Made by a program: the position numbers and the translations under genes
Assembly (NCBI RefSeq): GCF_051020985.1
Contig: NC_135012.1
Coordinates: 13,456,451-13,520,450 of the forward strand
Length of the DNA stretch: 64,000 nt
Reading direction: 5' to 3'
DNA from: Nomia melanderi
Taxonomy: Eukaryota; Arthropoda; Insecta; Hymenoptera; Halictidae
Notes under the pieces: model-generated
What the model was told of the DNA's origin: nothing
The model's database searches: none
The model's input: only the letters and a program-made list of their open reading frames with translations
In this document: piece after piece, positions 40,571 to 50,952 of the stretch
Position numbering within the stretch: position 1 is the first letter of the stretch
Layout: every line of letters begins with the position of its first letter

Positions 40571-42013
40571 TGCTCGCTGTTCTAGCAGCCCATTATTTCG
40601 ATGTATTTATATTATCGGGTTGCGCGTTCTGCTAACCAGTCGTCGGTTGTTAATGCAACACCAAGAGGAAACGCGCCGACATAAATCGCATCTCCTGCCT
40701 CATTAACTCTCCCGGCCACGGCGGTTCAATGTTGAGCCGATAAAACTGTTATTCGTATTCTCGAACCCGTGGCTCCGTTAGAAAAACGTTTGTTTCGCGA
40801 AACGGCGGTCGCGAGATTGCAGTATTTACCAATGTGTGGATTATTAATGTCGCTAATCGACCGATGAACGTAAAGGAAAAACCGATGGGGCTAACGATCC
40901 GTTAAACGTTTGTTTGTTTGGCCGCAGGTAAAACCAGTTCCGGATCCGACTGCGAGAGCGAGCCCGGTATACCTCTGAAGAGAAAGCAGAGAAGGAGCAG
41001 GACTACCTTCACTGCCCACCAATTAGACGAGCTGGAGAGGGCCTTCGAGAGGACTCAGTACCCGGATATCTACACTAGGGAGGAACTGGCTCAGAGGACC
41101 AAGCTGACGGAGGCTAGGATCCAAGTGTGGTTCAGCAACCGGAGGGCTAGACTCAGGAAGCAGTTGTCCTCGAGCACTTCTGGCGGCTACGTCAGTTCCG
41201 TGGCGTATCCTGCCGCCTCGTACGTCCTGCATCCTCCTGCCGCGCCTCACCCGCACACCGCTGCCACCGTGCCACCGAGTCATCCCCATGCTCATCCCCA
41301 TGGACAGACTCTGCCCGACACCGCGTTCTCGTCGAGTCAAGGTAGGTCTACTCGTCGTCATGATTTCCCCGGCGATCTGCCAGCGATGTTGCTCGAACGG
41401 GTCGACGATTGATTTGGTGTTGTTATCAGTTCCAGAACTGTACTCCTCGCACCATGGCAGCATGTCTCATCAGCTGGCAGCCGAGTCGTCTCGTTTGCCG
41501 TCGTCCGTTGGATCGGCGTCCAGCTACGGGCTGCCGCCATCCGTCTCGTACCCCAGCTCCTTGCTGCCAGCGACGTCGTCGACCAGCGGCAGTCACATGG
41601 CCCACCAACCATCCTCCGTTACGCCGGCATCGGCCTCCGGTTATCAGCAACCCAGCAGCCATCAACTGCCGCCCACCCCGAATTCGTTGGTCACGATGAT
41701 GGGCCCGAATTCGGGCAACTCGAACCCGTCGTCGGACCACTTGACCTCGTCGGACCTCCCCATCAGCTCCGTGTCTCCCGTGCACCAGCAGCAGCAGCAA
41801 CAACCCAGCCAGGAGAACAACGCCTCCCCTTCCTGGAACCTCCCGATATCCACCGCCGGAAGAGTCGGACTGCCGAGTCCACCGACCAGCCTGCAACAAC
41901 CTCACGCGCACACCGGTCACCCTCATCAGGCGTTTGCCAGCCATTACGGTGCGCAAGGGTTCCAACAACCACCCAGACCGACGCCTCATCAACCGTTTTA
42001 TAGCTGGTACTGA
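33275..42013 (+). CDS. prd: Paired (prd), Pax3/7-class segmentation transcription factor, complete
   Basis: DNA-binding transcription factor of the nucleus. Five coding exons with matching phases: 33275-33335, 36404-36542, 36699-36988, 40928-41341 and 41430-42013, giving 495 aa. The start gives MTVTTNFSMMRPCF, resembling the MTVT start of Drosophila Paired. A paired domain runs from about residue 27 ([20 protein letters not shown]) to about 154 (SRLLRGR). The homeodomain is residues 184-243, preceded by DCESEPGIPLKRK and ending WFSNRRARLRKQ, with Ser at position 50. The C-terminus is rich in His, Pro, Ser and Gln (poly-Q of six) and ends FYSWY. No octapeptide (HSIDGILG type) lies between the two DNA-binding domains. 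Known: gooseberry proteins keep the octapeptide and Paired lacks it; the homeodomain (LDELERAFERTQYPDIYTRE) is also closest to Paired. Inferred: pair-rule or segment-polarity role. A gooseberry identity is the main alternative. Intron 1 is 3.1 kb, intron 3 is 3.9 kb, introns 2 and 4 are short. Confidence 0.93.
36220..36252. repeat. ATCGATCGGTCG repeat in prd intron 1
   Basis: Tandem 12-bp units made of CGATCGGT/CGATCGAT, about 150 bp before exon 2 of prd. Confidence 0.8.
39037..39075. repeat. (GTCGACGGCGGG)3 repeat in prd intron 3
   Basis: Three perfect 12-bp units followed by decayed GTCGACGGTCGG copies. Confidence 0.85.
39714..39728. repeat. G15 homopolymer in prd intron 3
   Basis: Fifteen consecutive guanines; also a likely spot for assembly length error. 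Confidence 0.9.
40516..40569. repeat. (CT)n microsatellite in prd intron 3
   Basis: Long CT dinucleotide run about 360 bp before exon 4 of prd. Confidence 0.95.
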
Positions 42014-43099
42014 GAGCCGGCGGAAGTTTCTCGACCACCGGACTCGGATGAAACCGATGTCCGATGTAAAATTGCCAACTGGCTTGGCGATCGCCGGTCG
42101 TTCGTTGCTTGGACGCGAATGCAGCATTTCCGAGTGATCGTTCGACCCTCTTCTGCTAGGACTACTATAGGTGAACGTTGTATCGTCTTGTAACGGTCTC
42201 GCGTAACGTAACGTATCGTCTCTGTGACGTATTGTATTTATTTATCGACAACTCGGGTCACCGTGATCGTCGAGTCTACCGATCGAGGGTTAATGCATTG
42301 ACTTTCAGATTATTTGCCACAGTACTTATCTTGAAATTATCGTTGAAGCTCGTCAACCTTGATCAATAACAGTCAGTGTGTTAAACGATGAAACGAGCGA
42401 GTCGTCCGATTCGTCGACGACTCGGTGTTTTCGAGGGAATTGTGCATCCGCGGTAGATCAAATCCTTATAGGTAAAATACTATAAAATACTCGGTCGAAT
42501 CGTTAATTGGGGGGATCAAAGAAAGCAACGCGAAAGATGTTACATTGTATCGGAAAAAGCGTCAACGGAAGTGTCCTTAAGTAGTAAATTATTCCTTCGC
42601 GTAGACAGTAGGTAGACGTAAGATTAGGTATTTACAATTAGACTTCGCGAGAGGAAACAACATCTAAGACTTGAATCTCTTAAGATCCAGCAAGGATACA
42701 AACTGAAAAACTTCAGCAAATCGTGCCAGTAAATTCAGTATGTATTTGTTTAATTATTAGGACTTTAATATAGTACGACTCTGTAATATATTAGCTAGAA
42801 TAATCTCTCTTTTCTTAATCTTTACCGTTTCGAGGACAAACCGGTCCAGTGATTGTATTTATATAGATTTCTTTCGCCCAAAACCGGTGAAAGATATCAA
42901 TGATTAATGACAGTTTGCTGGCGACTGTCTGCGAGGAAGTACGCGTATTTCCTTCTTTGTAATAATATCCTAAATTGTTTAACTTTAAGCATCTCAAACC
43001 AATACTACAGATATTTCAGTAGACGATGTAAATATTTCTACACTTCCTTTATTCTTGGTTTTCGGGTATTTCTCTTTAAGCTCTCATTATTTCCCTTTG

Positions 43100-43155
43100 T
43101 GCGTGTGCGTGTGCGTGTGCGTGTGTGTGTGTGTGTATGTGTGTGCGAGTGTGTA
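43100..43155. repeat. (GT)n / GTGC microsatellite
   Basis: GTGCGTGTGC units passing into pure GT, inside the presumed prd 3'UTR. Confidence 0.9.
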
Positions 43156-43480
43156 TACATTCTGACCAAAAATGTATTTAATATGTAAATAATAGGTATT
43201 CGCTAGGTTTGCTACTTTTAGTAGGAACAATAATGTACTCAACTTCTGTTGAGTAGTTTCTTGTGGAGCAAGTACCTAAAATCATTCAAGTACGATCAGA
43301 ATTAATGACTATATAAGTAATAATTGTACGTGAGTAGCAAAAGATACTTATCTGCTCGACTGTAAATTTTTTTTATCGATCTTTGGACACTACAAATGTA
43401 AATTATAATTGAACGCATAAACGTCGTAACGGAATATTAAATAGTAAATACACGTTGTATTTTATTGACAATGATAATTA

Positions 43481-43486
43481 AATAAA
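43481..43486 (+). terminator. Candidate poly(A) signal AATAAA of prd
   Basis: Canonical hexamer about 1.47 kb after the prd stop and about 200 bp before the inverted minisatellite. Cleavage site not determined. Confidence 0.45.
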
Positions 43487-43707
43487 GAACTTTTAACAAG
43501 CATTAATCTCGTCTTTAATTTGATATACCATCAAAATCATTAGCCAAAAGTTAGCGGGGAATTGAATAACACTATTAGCACAGATGCAACAACGCACATA
43601 ATATTCAACATGACATAATATATCGATACATTCTTATTAGTATAAATTTACGTAAATTAATTAAAAGACATCCACTGGTGCTCGAAAAACCTTCCAGTCC
43701 CTTCGTT

Positions 43708-44435
43708 GAAACCCCTGGAACCCCCACGAGAGACACCTCGGACCCCCCCCCCCCCGAGAAACACCCAAATTTAAACGAGACCCCCTCGAACCCCCAAGAT
43801 TCAAACGAGAGACCCCCTCGAACCCCCAAGATTCAAACGAGAGACCCCCTCGAACCCCCAAGATTCAAACGAGAGACCCCCTCGAACCCCCAAGATTCAA
43901 ACGAGAGACCCCCTCGAACCCCCAAGACTCAAACGAGAGACCCCCTCGAACCCCCAAGATTCAAACGAGAGACCCCCTCGAACCCCCAAGACTCAAACGA
44001 GAGACCCCCTCGAACCCCCAAGATTCAAACGAGAGACCCCCTCGAACCCCCAAGATTCAAACGAGAGACCCCCTCGAACCCCCAAGATTTAAACGAGAGA
44101 CCCCTTCGAACCCCTCAAATTTAAACGAGAGACCCCTTCGAACCCCCCAAATTTAAACGAGAGACCCCCTCGAACCCCCAAGATTCAAACGAGAGACCCC
44201 CTCGAACCCCCAAGATTTAAACGAGAGACCCCTTCGAACCCCCAAGATTTAAACGAGAGACCCCCTCGAACCCCCAAGATTTAAACGAGAGACCCCCTCG
44301 AACCCCCCAAATTTAAACGAGAGACCCCTTCGAACCCCCCAAATTTAAACGAGAGACCCCCTCGAACCCCCAAGATTTAAACGAGAGACCCCCTCGAACC
44401 CCCAAGATTTAAACGAGAGACCCCCTCGAACCCCC
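43708..44435. repeat. 32-bp minisatellite array, left arm of a large inverted repeat
   Basis: About 21 tandem copies of a 32-bp unit (CCCCCAAGATTCAAACGAGA + GACCCCCTCGAA) with few variants: AAGATT/AAGACT/AAATTT and CCCTC/CCTTC. The unit contains no stop in any frame, so it yields a spurious 148-aa frame (43678-44124) with a 32-residue period. The outer end (AACCCCTGGAACCCCCACGA) is matched in reverse complement by the outer end of the right arm near 45053-45083. Confidence 0.95.
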
Positions 44436-44444
44436 TTTTTGGGA

Positions 44445-45083
44445 GTTTCTTGAGGGGGTCTGAGGGGTCTCTCGTGGGGGTTCCAGGGGGTCTCTCGTTT
44501 AAATTTTGGGGGTCCGAGGGGGTCTCTGGTTTGAATCTTGGGGGTTCGAGGGGGTCTCTCGTTTGAATCTTGGGGGTTCGAGGGGGTCTCTCGTTTGAAT
44601 CTTGGGGGTTCGAAGGGGTCTCTCGTTTAAATTTGGGGGGTTCGAAGGGGTCTCTCGTTTAAATTTGGGGGGTTCGAAGGGGTCTCTCGTTTAAATCTTG
44701 GGGGTTCGAGGGGGTCTCTCGTTTGAATCTTGGGGGTTCGAGGGGGTCTCTCGTTTGAATCTTGGGGGTTCGAGGGGGTCTCTCGTTTAAATCTTGGGGG
44801 TCTGAGGGGGTCTCTCGTTTAAATCTTGGGGGTTCGAAGGGGTCTCTCGTTTAAACCTTGAGGGTCTGAGGGGTTTCTCGTGGGGGTTCCAGGGGGTCTC
44901 TCGTTTAAATTTGGGGGGTTCGAGGGGGTCTCTCGTTTAAATTTGGGTTTCTTGAGGGGGTCTGAGGGGTCTGTCGTGGGGGTTCGAGGGGTCTCTTCTG
45001 GGGGTTCAAGGGGTTTCTTCTGGTGGTTCGAGGGGTTTCTAAAAGAGGTTCGAGGGGTCTCTCGTGGGGGTTCCAGGGGTTTC
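44445..45083. repeat. 32-bp minisatellite array, right arm (reverse complement)
   Basis: About 20 copies of the same unit in reverse complement (TTGGGGGTTCGAGGGGGTCT + CTCGTTTGAATC), separated from the left arm by only about 10 bp (CTTTTTGGG). The outer 150 bp are more variable (GGGGTTTCTTCTGG-type units). Five-G runs spaced by 5 and about 17 bases give strong G-quadruplex potential on the plus strand. Confidence 0.95.
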
Positions 45084-45370
45084 TCGTGGGCGTTCCAAGA
45101 GTTTCTCAGGGCCGTCCCTAGGGTTCCACGAAGGGGACCGTTCTTGGGGGGGCACGAAATACAAACAGCAGGCATATTGACTTTAGGATTTTGGTTTCCT
45201 TGACCGAATACGGAACAGAATTATACGTTTTCGTTACATAATGAATTTAATGTCATATTTAATTGTTCAATGTCATTTATTTAGTACATATTTCATTCGT
45301 AAATCTGAGACATCACACCATCTCCTCATTACCCGTAGATCTAACCATGCCAATGCTATCCTACGATCTG

Positions 45371-45628
45371 TGGCGCCATCTATTTCACGAACCTTCAAAC
45401 TGCTAGTGAAACAATAACAGAGTCCCTTTGCTCAATGGCGCCATCTAGTCCACGAACCTTCAAACTGCTAGTGCATCAACACCAGATTCCCTTTGCTCGG
45501 TGGCGCCACCTTTTTCAAGATCAGGGAAACTTCTAGGTTAAGTGTACTAGTTACCCAGGTTAGGTGGCGCCACAATCAATCACATTTGTTGTCCCAAACA
45601 CTCCTACTTACCTATCCTGCAATCAGAA
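45371..45628. repeat. 65-bp tandem repeat carrying TGGCGCCA
   Basis: TGGCGCCA recurs at 45371, 45436, 45501 and 45565, a period of 65, 65 and 64 bp. The first two units also share CACGAACCTTCAAACTGCTA and a CCCTTTGCTC end; the last two are diverged. Confidence 0.8.
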
Positions 45629-45787
45629 GGCTCTAACTGTTAGACTACTTGTAACACGGAGACTCCGCTAGATGGCGCCCGCTTTATATGGCCGTGCAAC
45701 TATAAAACTACTGTCAGCCACTTGAATTCCTAATCGAAAAAAGGTAAAACCTCTAAGTTTTCAGGTTTCTGCATCTTTTACTGTCCC

Positions 45788-46780
45788 CAAAATGGCTTAA
45801 AAGCACGAGATCTCAAATCCTGTGAGACTCAAAACTGACAAAGCTCGATAATTCGCTCCTCTTCGCTCTAGAACTCGCGCAACAATGGATCAACAGCACG
45901 AAACGTCCAATGACAAGCGACTGAAACTAACAAACCTCGAAAATTTGCTCTTTTACACTCTGGATCTCTAGCAAAAATGGCTCAAAAGCTCTAAATCTCT
46001 AACGTCATGGGGCTCAAACTAAAAAAGCTCGAAATTTTGGTATTCTGCGCTCTGAAAATCACGAAAAAATGGCTCAAAAGTTCGAAAGTTCTGCTCGAAG
46101 TGGCTCAAACTAAAGAATCAAAAAAATTTGGCCCTTTACCCGCCCGAACACCGCAGGAAAATGGCTCAAAGGCTCGAGTACTCTATTATTATGCAGCTCA
46201 AAATAAAAAAGCTCCGAAATTTGCACCTCCACGCTCTGAAACTCTTTCGCAAAATGGCTCAAAAGCTCGAGATCTCAATCCCCGAGTTGCTCATACTAAA
46301 AAAGCTCTGCGTTTAATACTTCTCAACTGTGCAACAGTCCCGAAAATTGCTCAAAAGCCCGAGAGCTGGTTTGCCGAGAGTCTCAAACTAAAAATGCTTC
46401 CAATTTAATAGTTTCAAGTGAGCAACAGTCGCGAAAATGGCTCAAAAGCTCGAGAGCTCGATCCCCGAGAGGCTCAAACTAAAAACGCTGTGAGTTTAAT
46501 AACTTCCCCGTATTTATCAGCGCCGAAAATGGCTCAAAAGCTCGAGTGCTCATTACCGAAAACGCTCATACTAAAAAAGCTCTGCGTTTAATAGTTTTCG
46601 TGTGTGTGGCGGTATCGAAATGGCTCAAAAGCTCGACAGCTCACTCGCCGAGAGGCTCATACTAAAAAAGCTCTTGGTTTTTATAGTTTTCGGGCCCGTA
46701 GAAGTCCCGGGAGTGGCTCAAAAGCTCGAAAGCTATCAATTTTAGAGTGTTTAGATCTGTAGCAGTTCCGGAAATGACTC
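45788..46780. repeat. 92-bp degenerate tandem array, 11 copies
   Basis: The landmark AAAATGGCTCAAAAGCTCGA recurs at about 45788, 45881, 45973, 46065, 46155, 46250, 46343, 46432, 46525, 46616 and 46710, a spacing of 89-95 bp. Each unit also holds GAGAGGCTCAAACTAAAAA followed by AGCTC, then a variable AT-rich part (TTTAATAGTTT). A frame at 46007-46408 arises from the repeat and is not a gene. Confidence 0.9.
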
Positions 46781-47361
46781 TGAAAGAAATTTCTGGATCA
46801 GTAGTTGTTTCTGAGATGGCGCTAACACTTACAATAAGGGAAGCCGATAAGGAAGGCTGTGAATAACAGGGAATAATAGTGATTTGTGTCCCGCCATCTA
46901 CGGGGGTTGGTTTGAATGCAGATTTTATGCCTGTCTTGTCTTACACATTTTGGAATCTTTTGGAAATCATATAACCTCACCGACGGTTGTTAATTGCATA
47001 CTATTTTGATTTTAAATCGTATTTAAATGTAATGTGTATGACTGTCGTTACTGTATTCTTCTAATATAGAATATACTATACATTCTCAGTTCGTTACTAT
47101 CGGTTTTTCATTATTAAACACCGTGTAACGTAATTTAGGTATTTACATGTAGTCATCACTATAGTAACTTACATAGTATGTACTTATGGTTTTGTGCTAA
47201 CTGACGTGGGCCTAGGAGGTTAAACGTGCGCATAAGAACACGCTTGTTGTGTTGTTACTGTTCTGTACTGTACTGTTCTAAAGAAAAATAACACATAAGT
47301 AGAATTTCTAACAGAGATAGTACACAATTAAATACAAGATTAAGTGGTATTTAATAGAGAG
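46780..47361 (+). promoter_or_regulatory. Upstream region of Rpb5
   Basis: AT-rich non-coding sequence after the repeat complex, ending at the Rpb5 start codon. It has no TATA box or initiator that I can place with confidence. A short GGGCCTAGGAGG segment near 47210 and a TGTACTGTACTGT repeat near 47265-47280 are the only landmarks. Confidence 0.3.
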
Positions 47362-48063
47362 ATGGATGACGAAGCTGAAACGTACAAGTTATGGCGTATA
47401 AGGAAGACAGTGATGCAATTGTGCCATGATAGAGGTTATCTCGTTACTCAGGACGAATTGGATCAAACTTTAGAACAATTTAAGGAACAATTTGGCGATA
47501 AGCCAAGCGAGAAAAGACCGGCACGCAGTGATTTGATTGTTTTGGTTGCTCACAATGACGATCCCACAGATCAGCTATTTGTATTTTTCCCCGATGAACC
47601 TAAGATAGGAATCAAAACAATTAAAACGTATTGTCAGCGTATGCAGGAAGAAAAGATTCACAGGTAATAATTTAGTGAACTTTTATAATGTAGAAATAAT
47701 TATTTGAATATTGCAATTATTTCTTATATTAGGGCTATCATTGTTGTACAACAAGGCATGACACCATCTGCAAAGCAATCATTGGTAGACATGGCTCCTA
47801 AATATATATTAGAACAATTCTTAGAATCCGAATTACTGATTAACATCACAGAACACGAGTTGGTACCTGAACACATTGTGCTTACGCCGGATGAGAAGGA
47901 AGAATTACTTACCAGATATAAATTAAAAGAAAATCAATTGATGCGTATACAGGCTGGTGATCCTGTAGCTCGTTATTTTGGTTTAAAACGTGGACAAGTT
48001 GTAAAAATTATTAGGCCATCCGAGACTGCTGGAAGATACATTTCTTATAGACTTGTATGTTAA
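47362..48063 (+). CDS. Rpb5: RNA polymerase I/II/III subunit RPB5 (RPABC1)
   Basis: Shared subunit of the three nuclear RNA polymerases, located in the lower jaw near downstream DNA. Two exons, 47362-47663 and 47733-48063 (intron 69 bp, phase 2), give 210 aa, the same length as human RPB5. The N-terminal jaw domain starts MDDEAETYKLWRIRKTVMQL. The C-terminal assembly domain contains LVPEHIVLTPDEKEELL and ends KRGQVVKIIRPSETAGRY followed by ISYRLVC, almost identical to the animal consensus. The ATG chosen starts the conserved N-terminus. An AATAAA overlaps the stop region (about 48062) and another lies near 48190. The neighbour drk is convergent. The family call is certain. Confidence 0.98.
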
Positions 48064-49391
48064 ATAAATATTTTTATATGTACATTAAACATCTGTATTG
48101 CAGTAAAATTGAAAATACCTATACATAACATGATTTTTTATAAGTATAATGTAAAATAGAGAAATATAAAATATACAGCAGTTATTTGGTAAATAAAAAG
48201 GACTATCTTATTAAGTGTAAACTACATGTTAATAAATTTATATTTGGTCGTTCACAAGTGTCAATAAGGATCAAAATTGATATAACAAATTTGTTCAAAC
48301 ATGTAACTTTATTACATTCGATTATTATACATTTCTTGGTCCAGATACATCATGGTATATTGTTGTCTTTAGCAACTCAATTCCACATTTGATTCATATG
48401 TATATATATGTATATATATATATATACATATATGTGTGTGGGGGAACATTGCTTATGTAGTAAGTAAGTTAGTACCATTTTTCAATGTTTTACAACTATC
48501 AATGCAAAAATGTTTAAAGGATTTAAGAATGCAACATGTTTACAATGACTGTTAATGATTCATAATAAATTATGAAAATAAAATAACTAAAAACACACAC
48601 GCGCTCACGTGCATATTTATGTGTGTGTGTGTGTATATGTACAAGTAACATTTCTCGACACAATTTAATCCTTAAATACAAAGTGCAAGTGAATTTACAT
48701 ATTTTTGTATTACTTAAAGTACAAGCTAAAAATCTTCTAAAGTTCTGATAAATATTTATTCTATATCTACATTTTTGGTAACATTAAAACTACAAAGGTA
48801 GAATGAAAATGTTAACAATTTAATTATTCCTTAAAGTTTAATGAAACAATTGCTACTGTTTCAGGCTCTCTATTCAATGCATTGTGACTGTTTTCCTGAT
48901 TTTATCAGGGTAATACTTGCCTTAATAGGAACTATATAAAGTATTATAAATCATTTCAAAAAGTATCGACAATATAAAAGGGCTTAAATAACTATGTATG
49001 TGTATACTTTTCAATCTCTTACTCTTAAACGTCCATAATTATAGTATTATATTCAATATCGAAATTGAATGGTTATGTATTCTGTAATTATTGCAGTCTT
49101 TGAATTAAAAGAAAAACTATTATGATTTTAGAATAAATGCCTCCCCTTGCTTTCACTTATTTTGTATGTAGTGCATGCATAAGTACAATTTTTGTTACAA
49201 TTGCACTATTCAATTGTATACAGTGCATTTATAAAAACCAATCATAGAATCGAAATTACCATTCTTCGTATAGACAAAAATATCGTGGATTATGGGCGTA
49301 AGTAAATGAAGTATGCGAGTGTAATTAATATAATATATTGTTATCAATAAAATGTAACATAACGAATAATAATAATAATAATAATAATAAT

Positions 49392-49424
<33 letters not shown>

Positions 49425-50700
49425 TACAAAATAGGGCTACGTATTTTCATTGTTTACACGAAGATAGAAAAGTAAGATATGCCGAAATAATCTGTTAAAA
49501 AGAAAGTATTTAAAAAATATACACGAACTTCCATCCTTTTAAGAATTACATGTTTCACGTTCTACAAACAGACAAGTCCATTTCGCATTTGTGGTATTAT
49601 GTCGCGTGTTGGCATGTGTCGAAAAATGCATTATGGAACACAAATTCATATCGACTCTAAGTTTTCTTCGTTTTGCTAATTTATTTCTAACGCTTTACAA
49701 TGAATAAATCAGTCGCTCGTTGTACTGGAGTTCCATTGAGAATACATAACACATACCATGTTCGTGTAAAATGAAAATTTTCCTTCATGTTTTTTTCTTT
49801 ATGTTATAAAATCTCTAGAAAAAACGTGATACAGTTCAAGAAAGAAAAGTCTGTTTTACAGATTGGGAAGAAATCGAACAATGAGAAAGTTTATAGGAAT
49901 AGTAAATATACCTTCCTTAATACTTAAAGATTTGCCTCAAAACTTGTCTGAACGATTACTCAACATACAGTCCGAAAGTACAAGTCTATATTATATGATA
50001 CACAGCAAGTATATCTGATACATCAGCATCAGATTTGTCTCAATCATTAGAGGAATATTATTTTCCTCTTCTTATTTGTAAAAATATCCACAACATAGAG
50101 GCATAGTGTGCATTTTATGCCAAAAGGCGACGCGCTTTAATGCTATATCTATATAAAGTTCTTGTATCTCGCATACTAGGCTCTTTATTACGAAGGTCGT
50201 CCGTTCCTCGAATAGCGTATTCTCGTATTGAAAAATACAATGTTTGCGTCAGCCCTGTAATAAAACTGTCCTTCGAAACAATATGTATTTTTCATTCAAT
50301 ATGGCCGATATTCCCTGCTAATCGATGTAGACGCAAGGTTAATATTGTACCTTCGCATTTGATCACTCCATTTTAATGGACTACCAAGAAATAGAAAATA
50401 CCAGTTCAAGATTTGTTTTCACACGTAAATGTTATGAATGTATTTTCAGATCTACTCTCTACTCGATAACTCGTGGAACCGAAATATGAGATGCTTAAGG
50501 GATGTGTCTATTTTACACGCATAATGACTATAAATTCGAGTAGCGTTATCAGTCTCAGTGAAAAATTCTCTTATCGATTCAATGATGAAGGAAACAAACT
50601 TGCTACCCTGTCTGCTGCTATGCGATACAACTCTACATCTCTGTATTTGTATTATTGAACGCGGAGAAACTTTTTCAATGAGACCAATAAAGAGTACTAA
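48064..50700. other. AT-rich spacer between Rpb5 and drk; Rpb5 3'UTR and probable drk 3'UTR
   Basis: Strongly AT-rich, few CpGs, no supported coding frame. It contains TA and GT microsatellites at 48399-48440 and 48618-48636 and an AAT repeat at 49367-49424. Several TTTATT words (minus-strand AATAAA) at about 48306, 48755, 49680 and 50184 are possible drk poly(A) signals, so a drk 3'UTR of up to about 2 kb is conceivable. Confidence 0.45.
49367..49424. repeat. (AAT)n microsatellite
   Basis: About 19 AAT triplets with one TATTAAT interruption. Confidence 0.95.
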
Positions 50701-50881
50701 TGGTGTATCAAGCCAAGCCAAACAACTCGACATTTAGACCACCGTACACATCCTGGTAGCCCATTCGATAGGCGGAGCTTGCAAAATTTTGTCGATTAAT
50801 TCTGCTGCAACTCTGATCCTGTATGAAAGTGGTGGTATATAGTGGCCGATGCTTCTGGCCTCTGTGCGTTTAACATGAAAC
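50700..50881 (-). other. drk: Probable 3'UTR exon of drk
   Basis: The drk stop codon (50953-50955) is followed at once by a consensus donor GTGAGT. A good acceptor (CCGTTTCAG) ends at 50882, giving a 71-bp intron wholly in the 3'UTR. The exon starts at 50881; its left end is not determined. Reading through the stop would end after three codons, so no protein extension is predicted. Confidence 0.6.
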
Positions 50882-50952
50882 CTGAAACGGATGATTAATT
50901 TATTGAACAAGTTAAACAAAGGATATTATAACATAGATATCGTTTTACTCAC

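Larger units (their letters stand above)
42014..43500 (+). other. prd: Probable prd 3'UTR with polyadenylation signal
   Basis: Sequence after the prd stop is AT-richer, non-coding and lacks another gene. An AATAAA hexamer stands at 43481-43486 and is the first clear one downstream of the stop. Two exact Pumilio-type elements (TGTAAATA) occur at 43027-43034 and 43184-43191, and a (GT)n repeat lies at about 43100-43155. The UTR extent is inferred from the poly(A) signal only. Confidence 0.5.
45371..46905. promoter_or_regulatory. Cluster of CTCF-like motifs (candidate insulator)
   Basis: AGATGGCG/AGGTGGCG cores occur at 45371-45385 (minus), 45436-45451 (minus), 45501-45510, 45561-45573, 45665-45680, 46813-46823 and 46891-46905 (minus). 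The site at 45665-45680 (CCGCTAGATGGCGCCC) fits the CTCF core CCASYAGRKGGCRS at 13 of 14 positions. Known: CTCF is an architectural protein conserved in insects. Inferred: a possible domain boundary between prd and Rpb5. Binding is not shown by sequence. Confidence 0.45.

Noticed and set aside
41426..42127. 233-aa minus-strand frame over the last prd exon
   Set aside because: Shadow of the His/Pro/Ser/Gln-rich prd C-terminus; no independent support.
43678..44124. 148-aa open frame with a regular 32-residue repeat
   Set aside because: The 32-bp unit has no stop in any frame on this strand, and the opposite strand is also open; the frame is a by-product of the minisatellite.
46007..46408. 133-aa open frame
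   Set aside because: It lies wholly inside the 92-bp tandem array and changes frame relative to the repeat; no family features.
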